From DASXMT01 sp963781305 (GTDB lineage: Bacteria > Actinomycetota > Acidimicrobiia > Acidimicrobiales > RAAP-2): 64,000 nt of DNA. Position numbers and translations under genes: made by a program. The stretch spans positions 372,001 through 436,000 of the forward strand of contig CAWAFL010000013.1 of the NCBI GenBank assembly GCA_963781305.1. The letters are read 5' to 3'. Each line of letters begins with the position of its first letter. Within the stretch, counting starts at the first letter, position 1. Positions 1-8,967 of the stretch are shown here, piece by piece. A model generated the notes under the pieces. That model was given only the letters and a program-made list of their open reading frames with translations. It searched no databases and was not told where the DNA came from.

Positions 1-1551
1 GACGAGGCCGTGCTTGGCGGCGAAGAGGCTCGCGAGCGCCCGGTTGGTAACGCCGAGCTTGGTATAGATGTGCTCCACGTGGGTGCCTGCCGTCTTCGGT
101 GAAATGGTGAGGGTCGCGGCGATCTGTTTGTTGGTCTGCCCTCGTGCCACCAGGCGGAGGATCTCGACCTCCCGGGTGGTGAGCCCGGCCGGCCACTCAC
201 GTCGCTTGGCCGGGCGGTGCCCGGCGGCGGCGAGGACGGCGGCAGTGGCATCGGCGTCGAGGCGCCCGGCGCGCACCTCGGCGAGGAGGTTGCCGGCCGC
301 CTGGTTTGTGTTCCTGGCCTCGTTATAAGGGCGCGGCTCGATGAGTGTCTGGTAGCTGTCGGCAGCCGCCAGCAATCGTCCCGCCGGGGTGATGTCGGCG
401 CCAGTCAGCTGACGGGGGTAACCCGAACCGTCGAGGTGTTCGTGGTGCTGCACCGCCACGGCCCCGAGGGGTGCCAAGGCGGCGGACGAGGCAAGCATCC
501 GCTCACCGAGGTATACGTGCATGCGGGCTCGCTCCTGCTCGGCCGGCGTCAACTGGTCCTGCTTGTCCCAGACCGTATTGGGCACGCCCAGTTTGCCGAG
601 GTCGTGGACGAGGGCGGCTCGCTTCACCAAGGAGGTATCGGCGGCATCGAGCCCGTAGGCCGAGGCGGCCCTTGAAACCAGGTCGGAGACGGCGCGGGAG
701 TGGCCGATCGTGAACGGTGACTTCACATCGCAGAAGTCGGCCACGGACTCGAGGGCGGCGTCGAGGTCGTTACCGGCGAGCCAGTAGCGGGAGGCTGGCT
801 CCGCGCTCAGCACCGCCTTCCAGGGCTCCACCGCGCCAAGCTCGCCGAAGAGCGACTCGGCCGAGGAGGCGAAGAGGTTGACGAGCTCGGGGTCGAACTG
901 GGTCCCGGATCGCTGGCATGCCACGGAGACGGCGGCGCCGACTCCTCCGGCCCGGTGGAAGACCTCGACCACGTCGGCCAGGTTCACCAGCCGAGCCGTC
1001 GCCAGGATCTCATCCCCTTTGAGGCCTTTCGGGATACCGCGGCCGTCCCAACGCTCAAAGCTCTGCTCGACCGTGTCCCGCACGACGGCGTCGAGACCCA
1101 GCTCGGACATGAGGTCGTCGGCCGCTCGCCAATGGTTCTCCAGCATGGACTCGGCTGCTCGCCTGCCTTCTCCCATGAACGAGGGGACCAGTCCCAGCCT
1201 GTGGTGCCACGCCATCCCGTTGCCAAGATGGCGCATCATGAACGCCGGACCAGAAGCAGCAGTGTGGAAGTCGGTGCGGCGGAAGTCAGCTTTCAGGACC
1301 GTTTCGTCGCCAAACCACTTGGCCTGCTCGTAGGCATCGATGTGGCAGCCGACCCACGCCACAAGAGAACCGAAGAACACTGCCTGGCGATCGTCGGCAC
1401 CCAGGCCGACTCGATCGGCGAGGTCGAGGGCGATCAGGTTCTGGCGCAGCACGTGCTCCATCGGCTGGCCCATGCCCAAGTCGGCGCCGAAGGAGAGCAC
1501 ACCGAGCAGTTCGGACAGCCTTACGCCAGTGGGGGCATCTCGGGTTGCCAC
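1..1551 (-). CDS. HD-GYP domain protein with C-terminal LuxR-type HTH, 3' end cut by window
   Basis: The minus-strand frame is open from an in-frame TAG at 1563-1561 to the window edge, and reads as about 517 codons from a GTG at 1551. The start is chosen because the next residues (RLSELLGVLSFGADLGMGQP) match the usual beginning of this family. A degenerate first HD-GYP-like module carries DGRGIP near residue 170. A full module follows with HD (VHDLGKLG, ~residue 317) and HHEHLDGSGYP (~residue 370). A LuxR/FixJ HTH occupies ~458-510, ending inside the window edge by only a few residues. HD-GYP domains usually hydrolyse cyclic di-GMP; the HTH suggests a DNA-binding output. Whether the phosphodiesterase is active is not shown. 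Confidence 0.85.
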   Translation of the reverse strand, partial: MATRDAPTGVRLSELLGVLSFGADLGMGQPMEHVLRQNLIALDLADRVGLGADDRQAVFFGSLVAWVGCHIDAYEQAKWFGDETVLKADFRRTDFHTAASGPAFMMRHLGNGMAWHHRLGLVPSFMGEGRRAAESMLENHWRAADDLMSELGLDAVVRDTVEQSFERWDGRGIPKGLKGDEILATARLVNLADVVEVFHRAGGVGAAVSVACQRSGTQFDPELVNLFASSAESLFGELGAVEPWKAVLSAEPASRYWLAGNDLDAALESVADFCDVKSPFTIGHSRAVSDLVSRAASAYGLDAADTSLVKRAALVHDLGKLGVPNTVWDKQDQLTPAEQERARMHVYLGERMLASSAALAPLGAVAVQHHEHLDGSGYPRQLTGADITPAGRLLAAADSYQTLIEPRPYNEARNTNQAAGNLLAEVRAGRLDADATAAVLAAAGHRPAKRREWPAGLTTREVEILRLVARGQTNKQIAATLTISPKTAGTHVEHIYTKLGVTNRALASLFAAKHGLV

Positions 1552-1587
1552 CGCGCCAATCTAGGGCGTCCGGCCCCCGCTGCGCGG

Positions 1588-1616
1588 ATTGTGCCTTCAC
1601 GGGAGCCACTGGACAA
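1588..1616 (-). promoter_or_regulatory. possible promoter of the HD-GYP/LuxR gene
   Basis: Reading the minus strand, TTGTCC (1616-1611) and CACAAT (1593-1588) are separated by 17 bases, and the GTG start lies 37 bases further on. This is a weak sigma-70-like match based on pattern only. Confidence 0.25.
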
Positions 1617-1622
1617 AGGCAT

Positions 1623-2435
1623 TCAGACGGCCATGGTGACCTGCAGGAACGTCGCCGGGATGGACGTCGATCCCGGTTCACCGGTCGTGTTCTGGGAGAC
1701 GAAGAGGTCCTCCAGCTCCTTGTGCAAGGACTCAACGCGTCCCGAGGCATCCGCCGCGGCGTAGGCATTCATGGTCGGCCCGTAGTAGGTGCGGAACGCG
1801 GCCAGCAGCTCGGCTGGTGCTCCGGGGTACTCGAACGTGTACGTTCGACGCTCAAACCCAATCCGGTCCGCTGCCACCCCGGCCCGGCCGAAGCGCTCGA
1901 CGACGTCCTGCTCGACTCCCCACGTCATCGGGCTCACGAAGCCCTCGGGTGGCGGCGGAGAATAGGCGCCCGAGATCCTCAGGATGTCGGCCACCAGGGT
2001 GGGGTCGCCCGGGATCCAATTGCCCATGACGATCCGCCCGCCGGGCCGGGTGACACGGACCATCTCTTTGGCCACGTCGAACGGCTTTGGGGCAAACATC
2101 GCACCGAAGATGCTGACCACCAAGTCGAACGAGTGGTCAGCCAGATCGTGCAGGCCGGAGGCGTCACCTTCTTGGAAGCGGCAGTTGGCGAGGCCTTCGG
2201 CCTCGGCCCGGAGGTTGCCCGCGGCCACCAGGTTGGCGGCGATGTCCACGCCCAGCACGCTGGCTCCCTGCCTGGCTTCGGGCAAGGCGGTGGTGCCGTC
2301 CCCGCAGCCCAGATCGAGCACTCGGAGCCCATTGGTGATCCCGAGGCGGGCAACGAGCGCCTCCCCACTCGCGCGCATCGATTCAGCGATGCGGGTGAAA
2401 TCGCCCTTCTCCCACAGCTCTTTGTTCGGGTTCAT
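1623..2435 (-). CDS. class I SAM-dependent methyltransferase
   Basis: A 270-residue protein. SAM-binding motif I is VLDLGCGDGT (~residues 40-49), with an acidic VLGVDIA strand end and a post-motif GDASGL. The fold is a standard Methyltransf_11/25 type, and the N-terminus (NPNKELWEKGDFTRIA) is typical of a family annotated simply as class I methyltransferases. The start at 2435 is preferred over an ATG six codons upstream because GAAGAAGG sits 7 bases before it. The substrate is unknown. It lies directly downstream of the MarR gene on the same strand but about 300 bases away, so a shared transcript is uncertain. Confidence 0.85.
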   Translation of the reverse strand: MNPNKELWEKGDFTRIAESMRASGEALVARLGITNGLRVLDLGCGDGTTALPEARQGASVLGVDIAANLVAAGNLRAEAEGLANCRFQEGDASGLHDLADHSFDLVVSIFGAMFAPKPFDVAKEMVRVTRPGGRIVMGNWIPGDPTLVADILRISGAYSPPPPEGFVSPMTWGVEQDVVERFGRAGVAADRIGFERRTYTFEYPGAPAELLAAFRTYYGPTMNAYAAADASGRVESLHKELEDLFVSQNTTGEPGSTSIPATFLQVTMAV

Positions 2436-2740
2436 GATCGGACCTTCTTCCACTTGCTGGACTGGCGGAGCGGGAAGTGTTCTTCTCGCTGATGCTGGTC
2501 ACACCACCGCGTTCGAAGATCGGTTGAGGTGACCACCACCACCGTACGAAAGGCAGAGACCGAAGGGATCGGGCGTTCACCCGATCTTTCTCGGATGCCA
2601 GCCCCAATCGAGACCCGATCCGCCAGGTCCGGTTTCGACGTGGGGGACACCACCGACACGGTTCCAGACGTGGTGGAAGCCGTATTCACCTGCCGATCTC
2701 AGCAGGGCGCCAGGGAAGGGCCGATGCGGTGGCCCCCGTC
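2436..2740. other. intergenic stretch without a credible gene
   Basis: Open frames here are short, arginine-rich and without ribosome binding sites. The only structured element is a perfect seven-base-pair hairpin, GATCGGG-N6-CCCGATC at 2567-2586, followed on the plus strand by TTTCTC. It could be a weak terminator or a regulator site; neither adjacent minus-strand gene has a T-run after it. Confidence 0.5.
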
Positions 2741-3223
2741 CTATATCTGACGTGTCCCTCCTGGCGAGTTGCCATCGAGATGATCGGCTGCAATTGAGAG
2801 CTCACGGGCAAGGACCTCAACAGCGGTTGCGTCCAACTGGTCAAAGAATTGTGCTCGGACGCTTTCCAGGTGGATTGGCCACCCCGCCTTCACTTTCGCC
2901 ATGCCTTTCGGAGTCAGTTTTGCGATGTTGCCTCGCGCATCGCTCGAGCTTGCCACCTTCTTCACCAGAGAGCGTGACTGGAGGTCCTCGACCAGACGGG
3001 TCGTCCGGCTCGCCGATACTCCGGCAGCATTGGCCAGGTCGCTCATCCTGAGTTCGCGATTGGGCGCCTCAGAAAGGTGCATGAGCGTGCTGTATTCACT
3101 GGCGGTCAGTCCGGCACCGCGGACCAGGTCAGCGTCAAGATTTCGAGGAAGGGCCTTGACAATGCGCATGAGCGCCCGCCACAGGGCTTCTTCGGCGGGG
3201 GAAAGCGGTTCGGCCCGAGCCAT
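2741..3223 (-). CDS. MarR-family transcriptional regulator
   Basis: A 160-residue protein with the MarR winged-helix: LTASEYSTLMHLSEAP, the recognition region MSDLANAAGVSASRTTRLV, and a wing region around SSSDARGNIAKLTPKG. The start at 3223 (MARAEPLSPAEEALW) fits the family and leaves the candidate operator just upstream. Longer in-frame starts would run through that operator. It diverges from the SDR/AKR/LuxR operon that begins about 300 bases away, so it may control itself and that operon. The ligand is not predictable. Confidence 0.85.
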   Translation of the reverse strand: MARAEPLSPAEEALWRALMRIVKALPRNLDADLVRGAGLTASEYSTLMHLSEAPNRELRMSDLANAAGVSASRTTRLVEDLQSRSLVKKVASSSDARGNIAKLTPKGMAKVKAGWPIHLESVRAQFFDQLDATAVEVLARELSIAADHLDGNSPGGTRQI

Positions 3224-3237
3224 CGGTTCAGAATAAG

Positions 3238-3253
3238 TTGCTCCATGAAGCAA
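3238..3253. promoter_or_regulatory. candidate MarR operator
   Basis: Inverted repeat TTGCT-N6-AGCAA, 15 bases before the MarR start codon. Outer bases extend the symmetry imperfectly. Position and size suit autoregulation; binding is inferred. Confidence 0.4.
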
Positions 3254-3530
3254 TTGGGGGACGCGTCGCACAAGACAGGTTAACGCAGTTCAGACCGGAT
3301 ATCATCCCACTAGGATCATCCTCTACCTCTGCTGAGCGATTGAATTTGCTTGCCAGAGCAAGGAGATTCACGTAGAGTGTCTGTGTACTCGGCAAGCGAA
3401 CGTTCAGGGAATCCCGACTCGGGACGGATACCACGGCTTAGAACATTGGCATCGTTGGTATCTTCCCTGAGCACGAGAGGTCGACCTCACACGGCCGAGA
3501 CGAGGGACCTTTCTGTACGTAGGAGGGCGA

Positions 3531-3563
3531 ATGTCACCGCACGCCTATTCGGCCAGCCAATGA
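3531..3563 (+). CDS. short leader ORF (10 codons) overlapping the SDR start
   Basis: An ATG at 3531 is preceded by AGGAGGG at 3521-3527, the best ribosome binding site in the area. It encodes MSPHAYSASQ and stops at a TGA that overlaps the SDR ATG (ATGA at 3560-3563). This would couple translation of the SDR gene to the leader. The alternative is that one base is missing or extra and the leader is really the SDR N-terminus, but the SDR frame already starts naturally at its nucleotide-binding strand, which argues against an error. Confidence 0.45.
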   Translation: MSPHAYSASQ

Positions 3564-4237
3564 GTCCGCCGATCGCCATCGTGGCAGGTGCGGGCGGAGA
3601 ATTGGGTCGTGCCGTCGTCGTGAACCTCGTAGGCAGCGGGTACACCGTCGTGGCGGTGGACAGAAACGAGGACAACCTCGGCAAGCTGCCCGATGACGTG
3701 CATCGTGAGGTGGTCGATGCGTCTGATCCCGCCGCGGCCAAACCGCTCATCGATCGCATCGTGCGCGAAGTAGGCGTACCCGACGTCCTGGTAAACACCC
3801 TCGGTGTCTTTATTCCCGGTCAGGCCGTCGACACGACCCCGGATCAGTTTCGGACAATGGTAAATGTGAATCTGGGAGCTGCACTGTGGTTGAGTCAAGC
3901 AGTTGCCCCACACATGAGTCGGCGGCGCTCCGGTGCGATCCTTCACGTATCGGCCCGGCCGGGCCTTGATCCGACCGATGGCATGGCCGCTTACGGTGCA
4001 AGCAAGGCTGCACTGGTCCATCTCACTCGCGTCCTCGACCTGGAGCTCCGCCCGATGGGGATCCGAGTGAACAGCATCGCGCCCCAGCTCATCGACACCG
4101 AAAGGAACAGGAAGGCACTCCCCGAAGAGATGCTCGCCGGTGCGGTCGCGCCGGAGGCCCTCGCAGGCATCGTCGCATTTCTCGTCAGTGATGCAGCAGC
4201 ACTCATCAGTGGAGCGATCCTTCCAGCGTACGGCTAG
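3560..4237 (+). CDS. SDR-family oxidoreductase
   Basis: A 225-residue short-chain dehydrogenase/reductase. It has an AGAGGELG variant of the TGxxxGxG cofactor loop (residues 9-16), NTLG in place of NNAG (79-82), Ser131, and the YGASK catalytic motif (Tyr145, Lys149). The acidic Asp34 after beta-2 is followed by Arg35, so cofactor preference is unclear. The start at 3560 lies directly before the first beta strand; longer starts add an unrelated N-terminus. Translation is probably coupled to the 10-codon leader. It forms an operon with the aldo/keto reductase, 12 bases downstream. Confidence 0.88.
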   Translation: MSPPIAIVAGAGGELGRAVVVNLVGSGYTVVAVDRNEDNLGKLPDDVHREVVDASDPAAAKPLIDRIVREVGVPDVLVNTLGVFIPGQAVDTTPDQFRTMVNVNLGAALWLSQAVAPHMSRRRSGAILHVSARPGLDPTDGMAAYGASKAALVHLTRVLDLELRPMGIRVNSIAPQLIDTERNRKALPEEMLAGAVAPEALAGIVAFLVSDAAALISGAILPAYG

Positions 4238-4249
4238 GAGGGAACGGCC

Positions 4250-5131
4250 ATGACAGTGCGACAGAGTCTTCCGCGGTCAGAGAACGCGCCGGAGAAACGG
4301 GGCTTGGGGCCGTATTCGGTGGCTGCTATTGGTCTCGGCACGATGCGCCTGGCGGGCCCCAACGTCTTCGGCCCGCCGGCGAATCGAGATGACGCGGTCG
4401 CCTTGCTTCGGGCTGCAGTCGAGTTGGGCGTGAACCATTTGGATACGGCCCAATACTACGGGCCGGTCGTCGTAAACGAGCTCATTCGGGACGCGCTCCA
4501 TCCCTACCCACCCGAGCTGGTACTGGTCAGCAAGGTCGGTGCCAAGCGAGGCAGGAGAGGGGAGGTCTTCACCGATGACGAACCGGGGCGACTGCGAGAA
4601 GGAATCGAAGACAACCTCAGGACGCTCAGAACGGACAGGATCGACATCGTCAACCTGCGGCTTATGAGACGGTCGGACCCCAACTCGTTGTTCGATGATC
4701 AGCTCGGAGCGATGATGGCGGCACGCGACGACGGATTGATTCGAGCGGTGGGCCTCAGCAACGTCTCATTGGAGCATCTGCTACATGCCCTCAAGTTCAC
4801 CGAGATCGCATGCGTCCAGAATGCATTCCACCCTGCCGATCGCACGTCCCAACCTGTCCTCGACGAATGCGGTCGACAGGGCATCGCCTTCGTCCCCTTC
4901 GCTCCACTTGGCTTTGGTTCGAGTTCAGTGCTGGCGAACCCCGAGCTTGTCCGTGTCGCGGCAGAGTCGGGTTGTACGCCAGCCCAGGCTTGTCTGGCAT
5001 GGCAGTTGGCCATAGCTCCCAACGTGCTCCTTATTCCTGGAATGTCCTCACTGCGCCATCTGCACGAGAACGTGGCGGCCGGAAGTGTCAGCCTTGACCA
5101 CCATGCCTTTCAACGGATCTCCCAACTATGA
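4250..5131 (+). CDS. aldo/keto reductase family oxidoreductase
   Basis: A 293-residue (beta/alpha)8 aldo/keto reductase with a clear AGGAGGG ribosome binding site. The catalytic Asp and Tyr are in DTAQYYGP, and the Lys is in LVSKVGAK. The position that is His in most AKRs reads Arg (IVNLRLM), as in YdbC-like members, which often act on pyridoxal or small aldehydes. The stop overlaps the start of the large LuxR gene (ATGA at 5128-5131), so the two are translationally coupled. The substrate is not known. Confidence 0.88.
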   Translation: MTVRQSLPRSENAPEKRGLGPYSVAAIGLGTMRLAGPNVFGPPANRDDAVALLRAAVELGVNHLDTAQYYGPVVVNELIRDALHPYPPELVLVSKVGAKRGRRGEVFTDDEPGRLREGIEDNLRTLRTDRIDIVNLRLMRRSDPNSLFDDQLGAMMAARDDGLIRAVGLSNVSLEHLLHALKFTEIACVQNAFHPADRTSQPVLDECGRQGIAFVPFAPLGFGSSSVLANPELVRVAAESGCTPAQACLAWQLAIAPNVLLIPGMSSLRHLHENVAAGSVSLDHHAFQRISQL

Positions 5132-7944
5132 ACGGGCAGGGCGTCATGGTCTCTGACCACGCGTACTCTGCCGAGTCAAGTGCAACCGAGGCATCAACGG
5201 CGCTGTTCGGGCGACGAAACGAGTGCCAGGAGCTTGATCGACTCCTCAACGCGGCGCGTGCCGGTCACGGCGGAACGATTGTAGTTTGCGGGGAGCCCGG
5301 AATCGGCAAGTCCAACTTGTTGAGCTACGCAGTGGATTCGGCGACAGGGTTTCAAGTGCTGCGCGCTGGCGGGAGTGAAGCAGAGAGGGAACTCCCGTTC
5401 GCTGCGGCACAGCAGCTCTGCACATCGCGCTTGGCCACCCTTCAAGAATTGCCAACGCCGCATCGAGATGCTCTTGGTGTGGCGTTCGGCTTGGTTGCCG
5501 GTTCGGCGCCCGACCGATTGTTCGTGGGCCTCGCCCTCCTTGGCCTATTTTCCCAGTTGTCCACCAAGGAACCAGTCCTGTGTGTTGTTGACGACGCGCA
5601 ATGGCTTGATCAAGCGTCCGCGCAGGCCTTCGCTATCGCGGCCCGCCGATTGGGGTCGGAACACATCGCTTTCTTGTTCGGTGCTCGTACCGTGCCCAGC
5701 GATCTCAATGGTCTCCGGTGCCTATCCGTCGGCCCTCTCGGCCCAACGGACGCACGCGCGCTTCTGCGTTCGGTCCTTCCGGATCCGTTTGACGAACATG
5801 TGTTTGAGCGAGTTCTCGCGGAAGCCCATGGCAACCCGCTTGCTTTGCTCGAATTGCATCGCGGGTTGACGCCGGGTGGACTCGCCGGCGGTTTCGCCTT
5901 GCCTGTATCAGTCCCCATTGCGGGTCGGATTGAAGCGAGCTTCCGGCGCCGGATAGCCAACCATTCGCCGTCCGCCCAACGCCTACTCCTCGTAGCGGCT
6001 GCCGAGCCGACGGGCGATCCGGCCCTTGTGTGGCGCGCTTCCCAGCACCTCGGGGTCGACAAGTTCGCACGTGCCGAGGTTGCAGCTGACGGTCTCTTGG
6101 AGATGTCTCCACGGGTCATGTTCCGCCATCCTCTGGTCCGTTCGGCGGTCTATGGGGCGGCATCGCCTGCTCATCGACGCGACGCGCACCGAGCGCTGGC
6201 CGAGGCCACTGAGAGCGGTGTCGATCCCGACCGCCGAGCGTGGCACCTGGCCCAGGCCGCCTGGCATCCGGACGAGAAAGTTGCCACGGAGCTGGAGCTT
6301 TCGGCTGCTCGAGCCCAAGCGCGCGGCGGCTATGCCGCAGCGGCAGCATTCTTAGAGCGGGCGGCTGAATTGACGGTCGGTCCGGACCAGCGTGTGGTTC
6401 GAACGCTCGCGGCCGCCGAAGCCAAGCGGCAAGCCGGCGCCCTCGAGGCCGCGCTGGGACTCGCCTCTAGTGCTGAACGAAGTCCCATGGACGACCTTCA
6501 AAAGGCACAGCTTGATGTGCTCCGAGCCCGGGTGTCCTTTGCTTCCGAACGGGGGCGCGACGCTCCCCGACTCTTGCTCGCGGCCGCCAAACGCCTTGAG
6601 TCCCACGATCCGAAGCGAGCGCGAGAGACCTATCTCGACGCGATCACAGCCGCGATTTTTGCCGGGAAACTGGGCAGCGCCGGGCAGGCTCGAGACGTCG
6701 CTGCGGCCGCGCTCGCGGTGCCGCAGCCCCTTGGACCTCCCAACGCGTCGGACCTTCTGCTCCGAGGCCTCGCCCTGTTGGTGGCTGAGGGCCCCAGAGT
6801 CGGGACTCCCGTGGCAAGGCAAGCCCTAGATGCATTTCGCAGTGATGCCGTCGGCGACGAAGAGCGATTGCGCTGGTCATGGCTCGCTGGGCGTACAGCC
6901 GCCTTTATCTGGGACTACGACACCTGGGATGCACTCACCAGTGAACAAATTGAAGCAGCACGCCCAGCCGGTGCGCTCAGTGTTCTCCCGTTGACGTTTA
7001 GCACCGCCGCGGGAGTTCAGCTCTTTGCTGGGCGACTGTCGGAGGCGGAATCACTCTTCGAGCAGGCGGAAGCGGTCGCGGATGCGACGGAAACGAGGAC
7101 GGCCCGGTACGCCGCAGTGTTGGTGAGTGCCTTCCGTGGTTGCGAGCGAGAGGCTCGAGAGTTCACGGATGCCGCCGCGAAGGACTTTGCCGCAAGGGGC
7201 GAAGGTATGGGGGTGACGCTCACGAGATGTGCCGATGCGGCGTTGTACAACGGGCTCGCCCGATATGGCGAGGCATACAATGCCGCCGAGGAGGCACTCG
7301 AGGATCCTTACGAACTGTGGTTTTGGCCTTGGGCGACTGTTGAGTTGATCGAAGCAGGCAGCCGGACCGGGCGGACCATGGCTGCCACAACGGCTTTCGA
7401 ACGGTTGACGGAGAGCACCGGCGCGGGTGGTACGGCGTGGGCGGATGCTGTCGAGGATCGATGTCGTGCTCTGCTCAGCGAAGGGCCACGTGCCGAGGCG
7501 CTATACCGTAGCGCCGTCGATCGGTTGGTTCCCACGGCATTGCGTCTAGACCTTGCCCGCACCCACCTTCTCTTTGGCGAGTGGTTGCGCCGCGAGAGCC
7601 GCCCAGCCGATGCTCGCGAACAACTGCGCGCCGCCCACAGACTCTTCACGGAGTTTGGAAGCGAGAGTTACGCTGAAAGGGCGCGTATCGAATTGGGGGC
7701 AACTGGGGAACGACCGCGCAAGAGGTCCGTTGACTCCACCGAGCGCCTGACACCCCAGGAAGCCCGAGTGGCACATCTTGTGGCCCAGGGAGGAACCAAC
7801 GCCGAAGTTGCTGCCCAAATGTTCATCAGCCCGAGCACGGTCGAGTATCACCTCCACAAGGTCTTTCGGAAGCTTGCAATCAGATCGCGGACACAGTTGG
7901 CGAAGCGGGTTCTCGAGTCGGAGCAGCACGAAGCGGACGGCTAA
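5128..7944 (+). CDS. large ATP-binding LuxR-family (LAL) regulator 1
   Basis: A 938-residue LAL/MalT-like regulator. It has an N-terminal AAA/STAND ATPase with Walker A GEPGIGKS (55-62) and Walker B VLCVVDDAQW (150-159), a long alanine-rich TPR-like helical middle, and a C-terminal LuxR HTH (LTPQEARVAHLVAQGGTNAE through VEYHLHKVFRKLAIRSRTQL, ~residues 872-927). Such proteins use ATP and an inducer to switch on nearby genes. It is the last gene of the SDR-AKR operon, with a four-base overlap with the reductase, so it probably regulates that reductase pathway. The inducer is unknown. Confidence 0.92.
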   Translation: MNGQGVMVSDHAYSAESSATEASTALFGRRNECQELDRLLNAARAGHGGTIVVCGEPGIGKSNLLSYAVDSATGFQVLRAGGSEAERELPFAAAQQLCTSRLATLQELPTPHRDALGVAFGLVAGSAPDRLFVGLALLGLFSQLSTKEPVLCVVDDAQWLDQASAQAFAIAARRLGSEHIAFLFGARTVPSDLNGLRCLSVGPLGPTDARALLRSVLPDPFDEHVFERVLAEAHGNPLALLELHRGLTPGGLAGGFALPVSVPIAGRIEASFRRRIANHSPSAQRLLLVAAAEPTGDPALVWRASQHLGVDKFARAEVAADGLLEMSPRVMFRHPLVRSAVYGAASPAHRRDAHRALAEATESGVDPDRRAWHLAQAAWHPDEKVATELELSAARAQARGGYAAAAAFLERAAELTVGPDQRVVRTLAAAEAKRQAGALEAALGLASSAERSPMDDLQKAQLDVLRARVSFASERGRDAPRLLLAAAKRLESHDPKRARETYLDAITAAIFAGKLGSAGQARDVAAAALAVPQPLGPPNASDLLLRGLALLVAEGPRVGTPVARQALDAFRSDAVGDEERLRWSWLAGRTAAFIWDYDTWDALTSEQIEAARPAGALSVLPLTFSTAAGVQLFAGRLSEAESLFEQAEAVADATETRTARYAAVLVSAFRGCEREAREFTDAAAKDFAARGEGMGVTLTRCADAALYNGLARYGEAYNAAEEALEDPYELWFWPWATVELIEAGSRTGRTMAATTAFERLTESTGAGGTAWADAVEDRCRALLSEGPRAEALYRSAVDRLVPTALRLDLARTHLLFGEWLRRESRPADAREQLRAAHRLFTEFGSESYAERARIELGATGERPRKRSVDSTERLTPQEARVAHLVAQGGTNAEVAAQMFISPSTVEYHLHKVFRKLAIRSRTQLAKRVLESEQHEADG

Positions 7945-8253
7945 CGCCACCTGGCCTGGCCGGGAGGCACGGTGGTTTCACTTCCGCCTCTGATCGGTGC
8001 GTCACACGATGGTTGCCAGGTCCTACCGCCCGACTGGCGGGGCGATCGATCCGTACCCGAGTTGCGACGAGGACTATGGCTTTCCTGGACGACATCGGTG
8101 CGACCCGGGTCCATGCTGGACTGGGAACTCGGCGACGGCCGCCGTCAAGCCCAGACAGCATGCCGCCTTCGATCTCGCTCAATGGACAATGTCCCCGGGC
8201 ATGACGAATCGGAGTGGCAGCCGCGACCCGTCGCGGTTCTCGAAAGGATTCAC
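7945..8253. other. intergenic stretch before the YcaC-like gene
   Basis: No convincing gene. The plus-strand frame of the downstream hydrolase stays open upstream but has no ribosome binding site and no family-like sequence. A small perfect inverted repeat, GGACA-A-TGTCC at 8184-8194, lies 60 bases before the hydrolase start and might be an operator. Confidence 0.4.
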
Positions 8254-8868
8254 ATGACCAGCGAACCAATCAGAGATCCCCGCACGGACTCGCTGCTTAC
8301 TCCGCAGAACGCAGCGCTGATCGTGATCGACTATCAACCGAGTCAGATCCAGTCCGTCCGCTCGATGGACCACGACGTGCTGGTGGACAACATCGTGTCA
8401 GTTGCCCGTCTCAGCAAGACCTACGGTCTCCCTATCGTGCTGTCGACCGTCAATGTCGCGAACGGTCAGGAGCCCACCCTTCCCGAGCTCAAGGCGGTTC
8501 TATCCGACAGTGACGAGATCGACAGAACCCAAATAAACTCTTGGGAAGATGTTGAATTCCGTAGCGCCGTCGAAGCGACCGGGCGCAAGAAGCTCATCAT
8601 GGCAGCCCTATGGACAGAGGTGTGTCTTGCCTTTCCGACGCTCGATGCCTTGCGGGAAGGGTTCGAGGTCTATCCCGTTGTTGACGCGGTTGGAGGGACC
8701 TCACCCGAAGCGCATCGTGCCGGCCTGGAGAGGATCGTTCGGGCCGGAGCACAGCCGATCAGCTGGGTGTCCCTCGCATGCGAGCTTCAACGGGACTGGG
8801 CGCGGGCCGAGACGGTTCCCGACGTCGTTGACATCGTGCTTACTACTCGCCTGCTGAAGTCTGCCTGA
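8254..8868 (+). CDS. YcaC-like isochorismatase-family hydrolase
   Basis: A 204-residue cysteine hydrolase of the isochorismatase fold, close in sequence style to YcaC. The catalytic Asp26 lies in LIVIDYQPSQ and the nucleophile Cys124 in TEVCLAFPTL. The YcaC-like INSWEDVEF and WVSLACELQRDW segments are present. The start at 8254 has GAAAGGA six bases upstream; the open frame further up lacks family sequence. Members of this group are often listed as hydrolases of unknown substrate. It stands alone between two differently oriented units. Confidence 0.88.
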   Translation: MTSEPIRDPRTDSLLTPQNAALIVIDYQPSQIQSVRSMDHDVLVDNIVSVARLSKTYGLPIVLSTVNVANGQEPTLPELKAVLSDSDEIDRTQINSWEDVEFRSAVEATGRKKLIMAALWTEVCLAFPTLDALREGFEVYPVVDAVGGTSPEAHRAGLERIVRAGAQPISWVSLACELQRDWARAETVPDVVDIVLTTRLLKSA

Positions 8869-8967
8869 CCCTTACGTCGAGTAGCCCAACGCTGGGGCCA
8901 ATAGATGCACAAGAGGCGACTCCGGAACCGCATCTTGCTCTTCGACATCAGAGGCAGGTTGGTCCGC

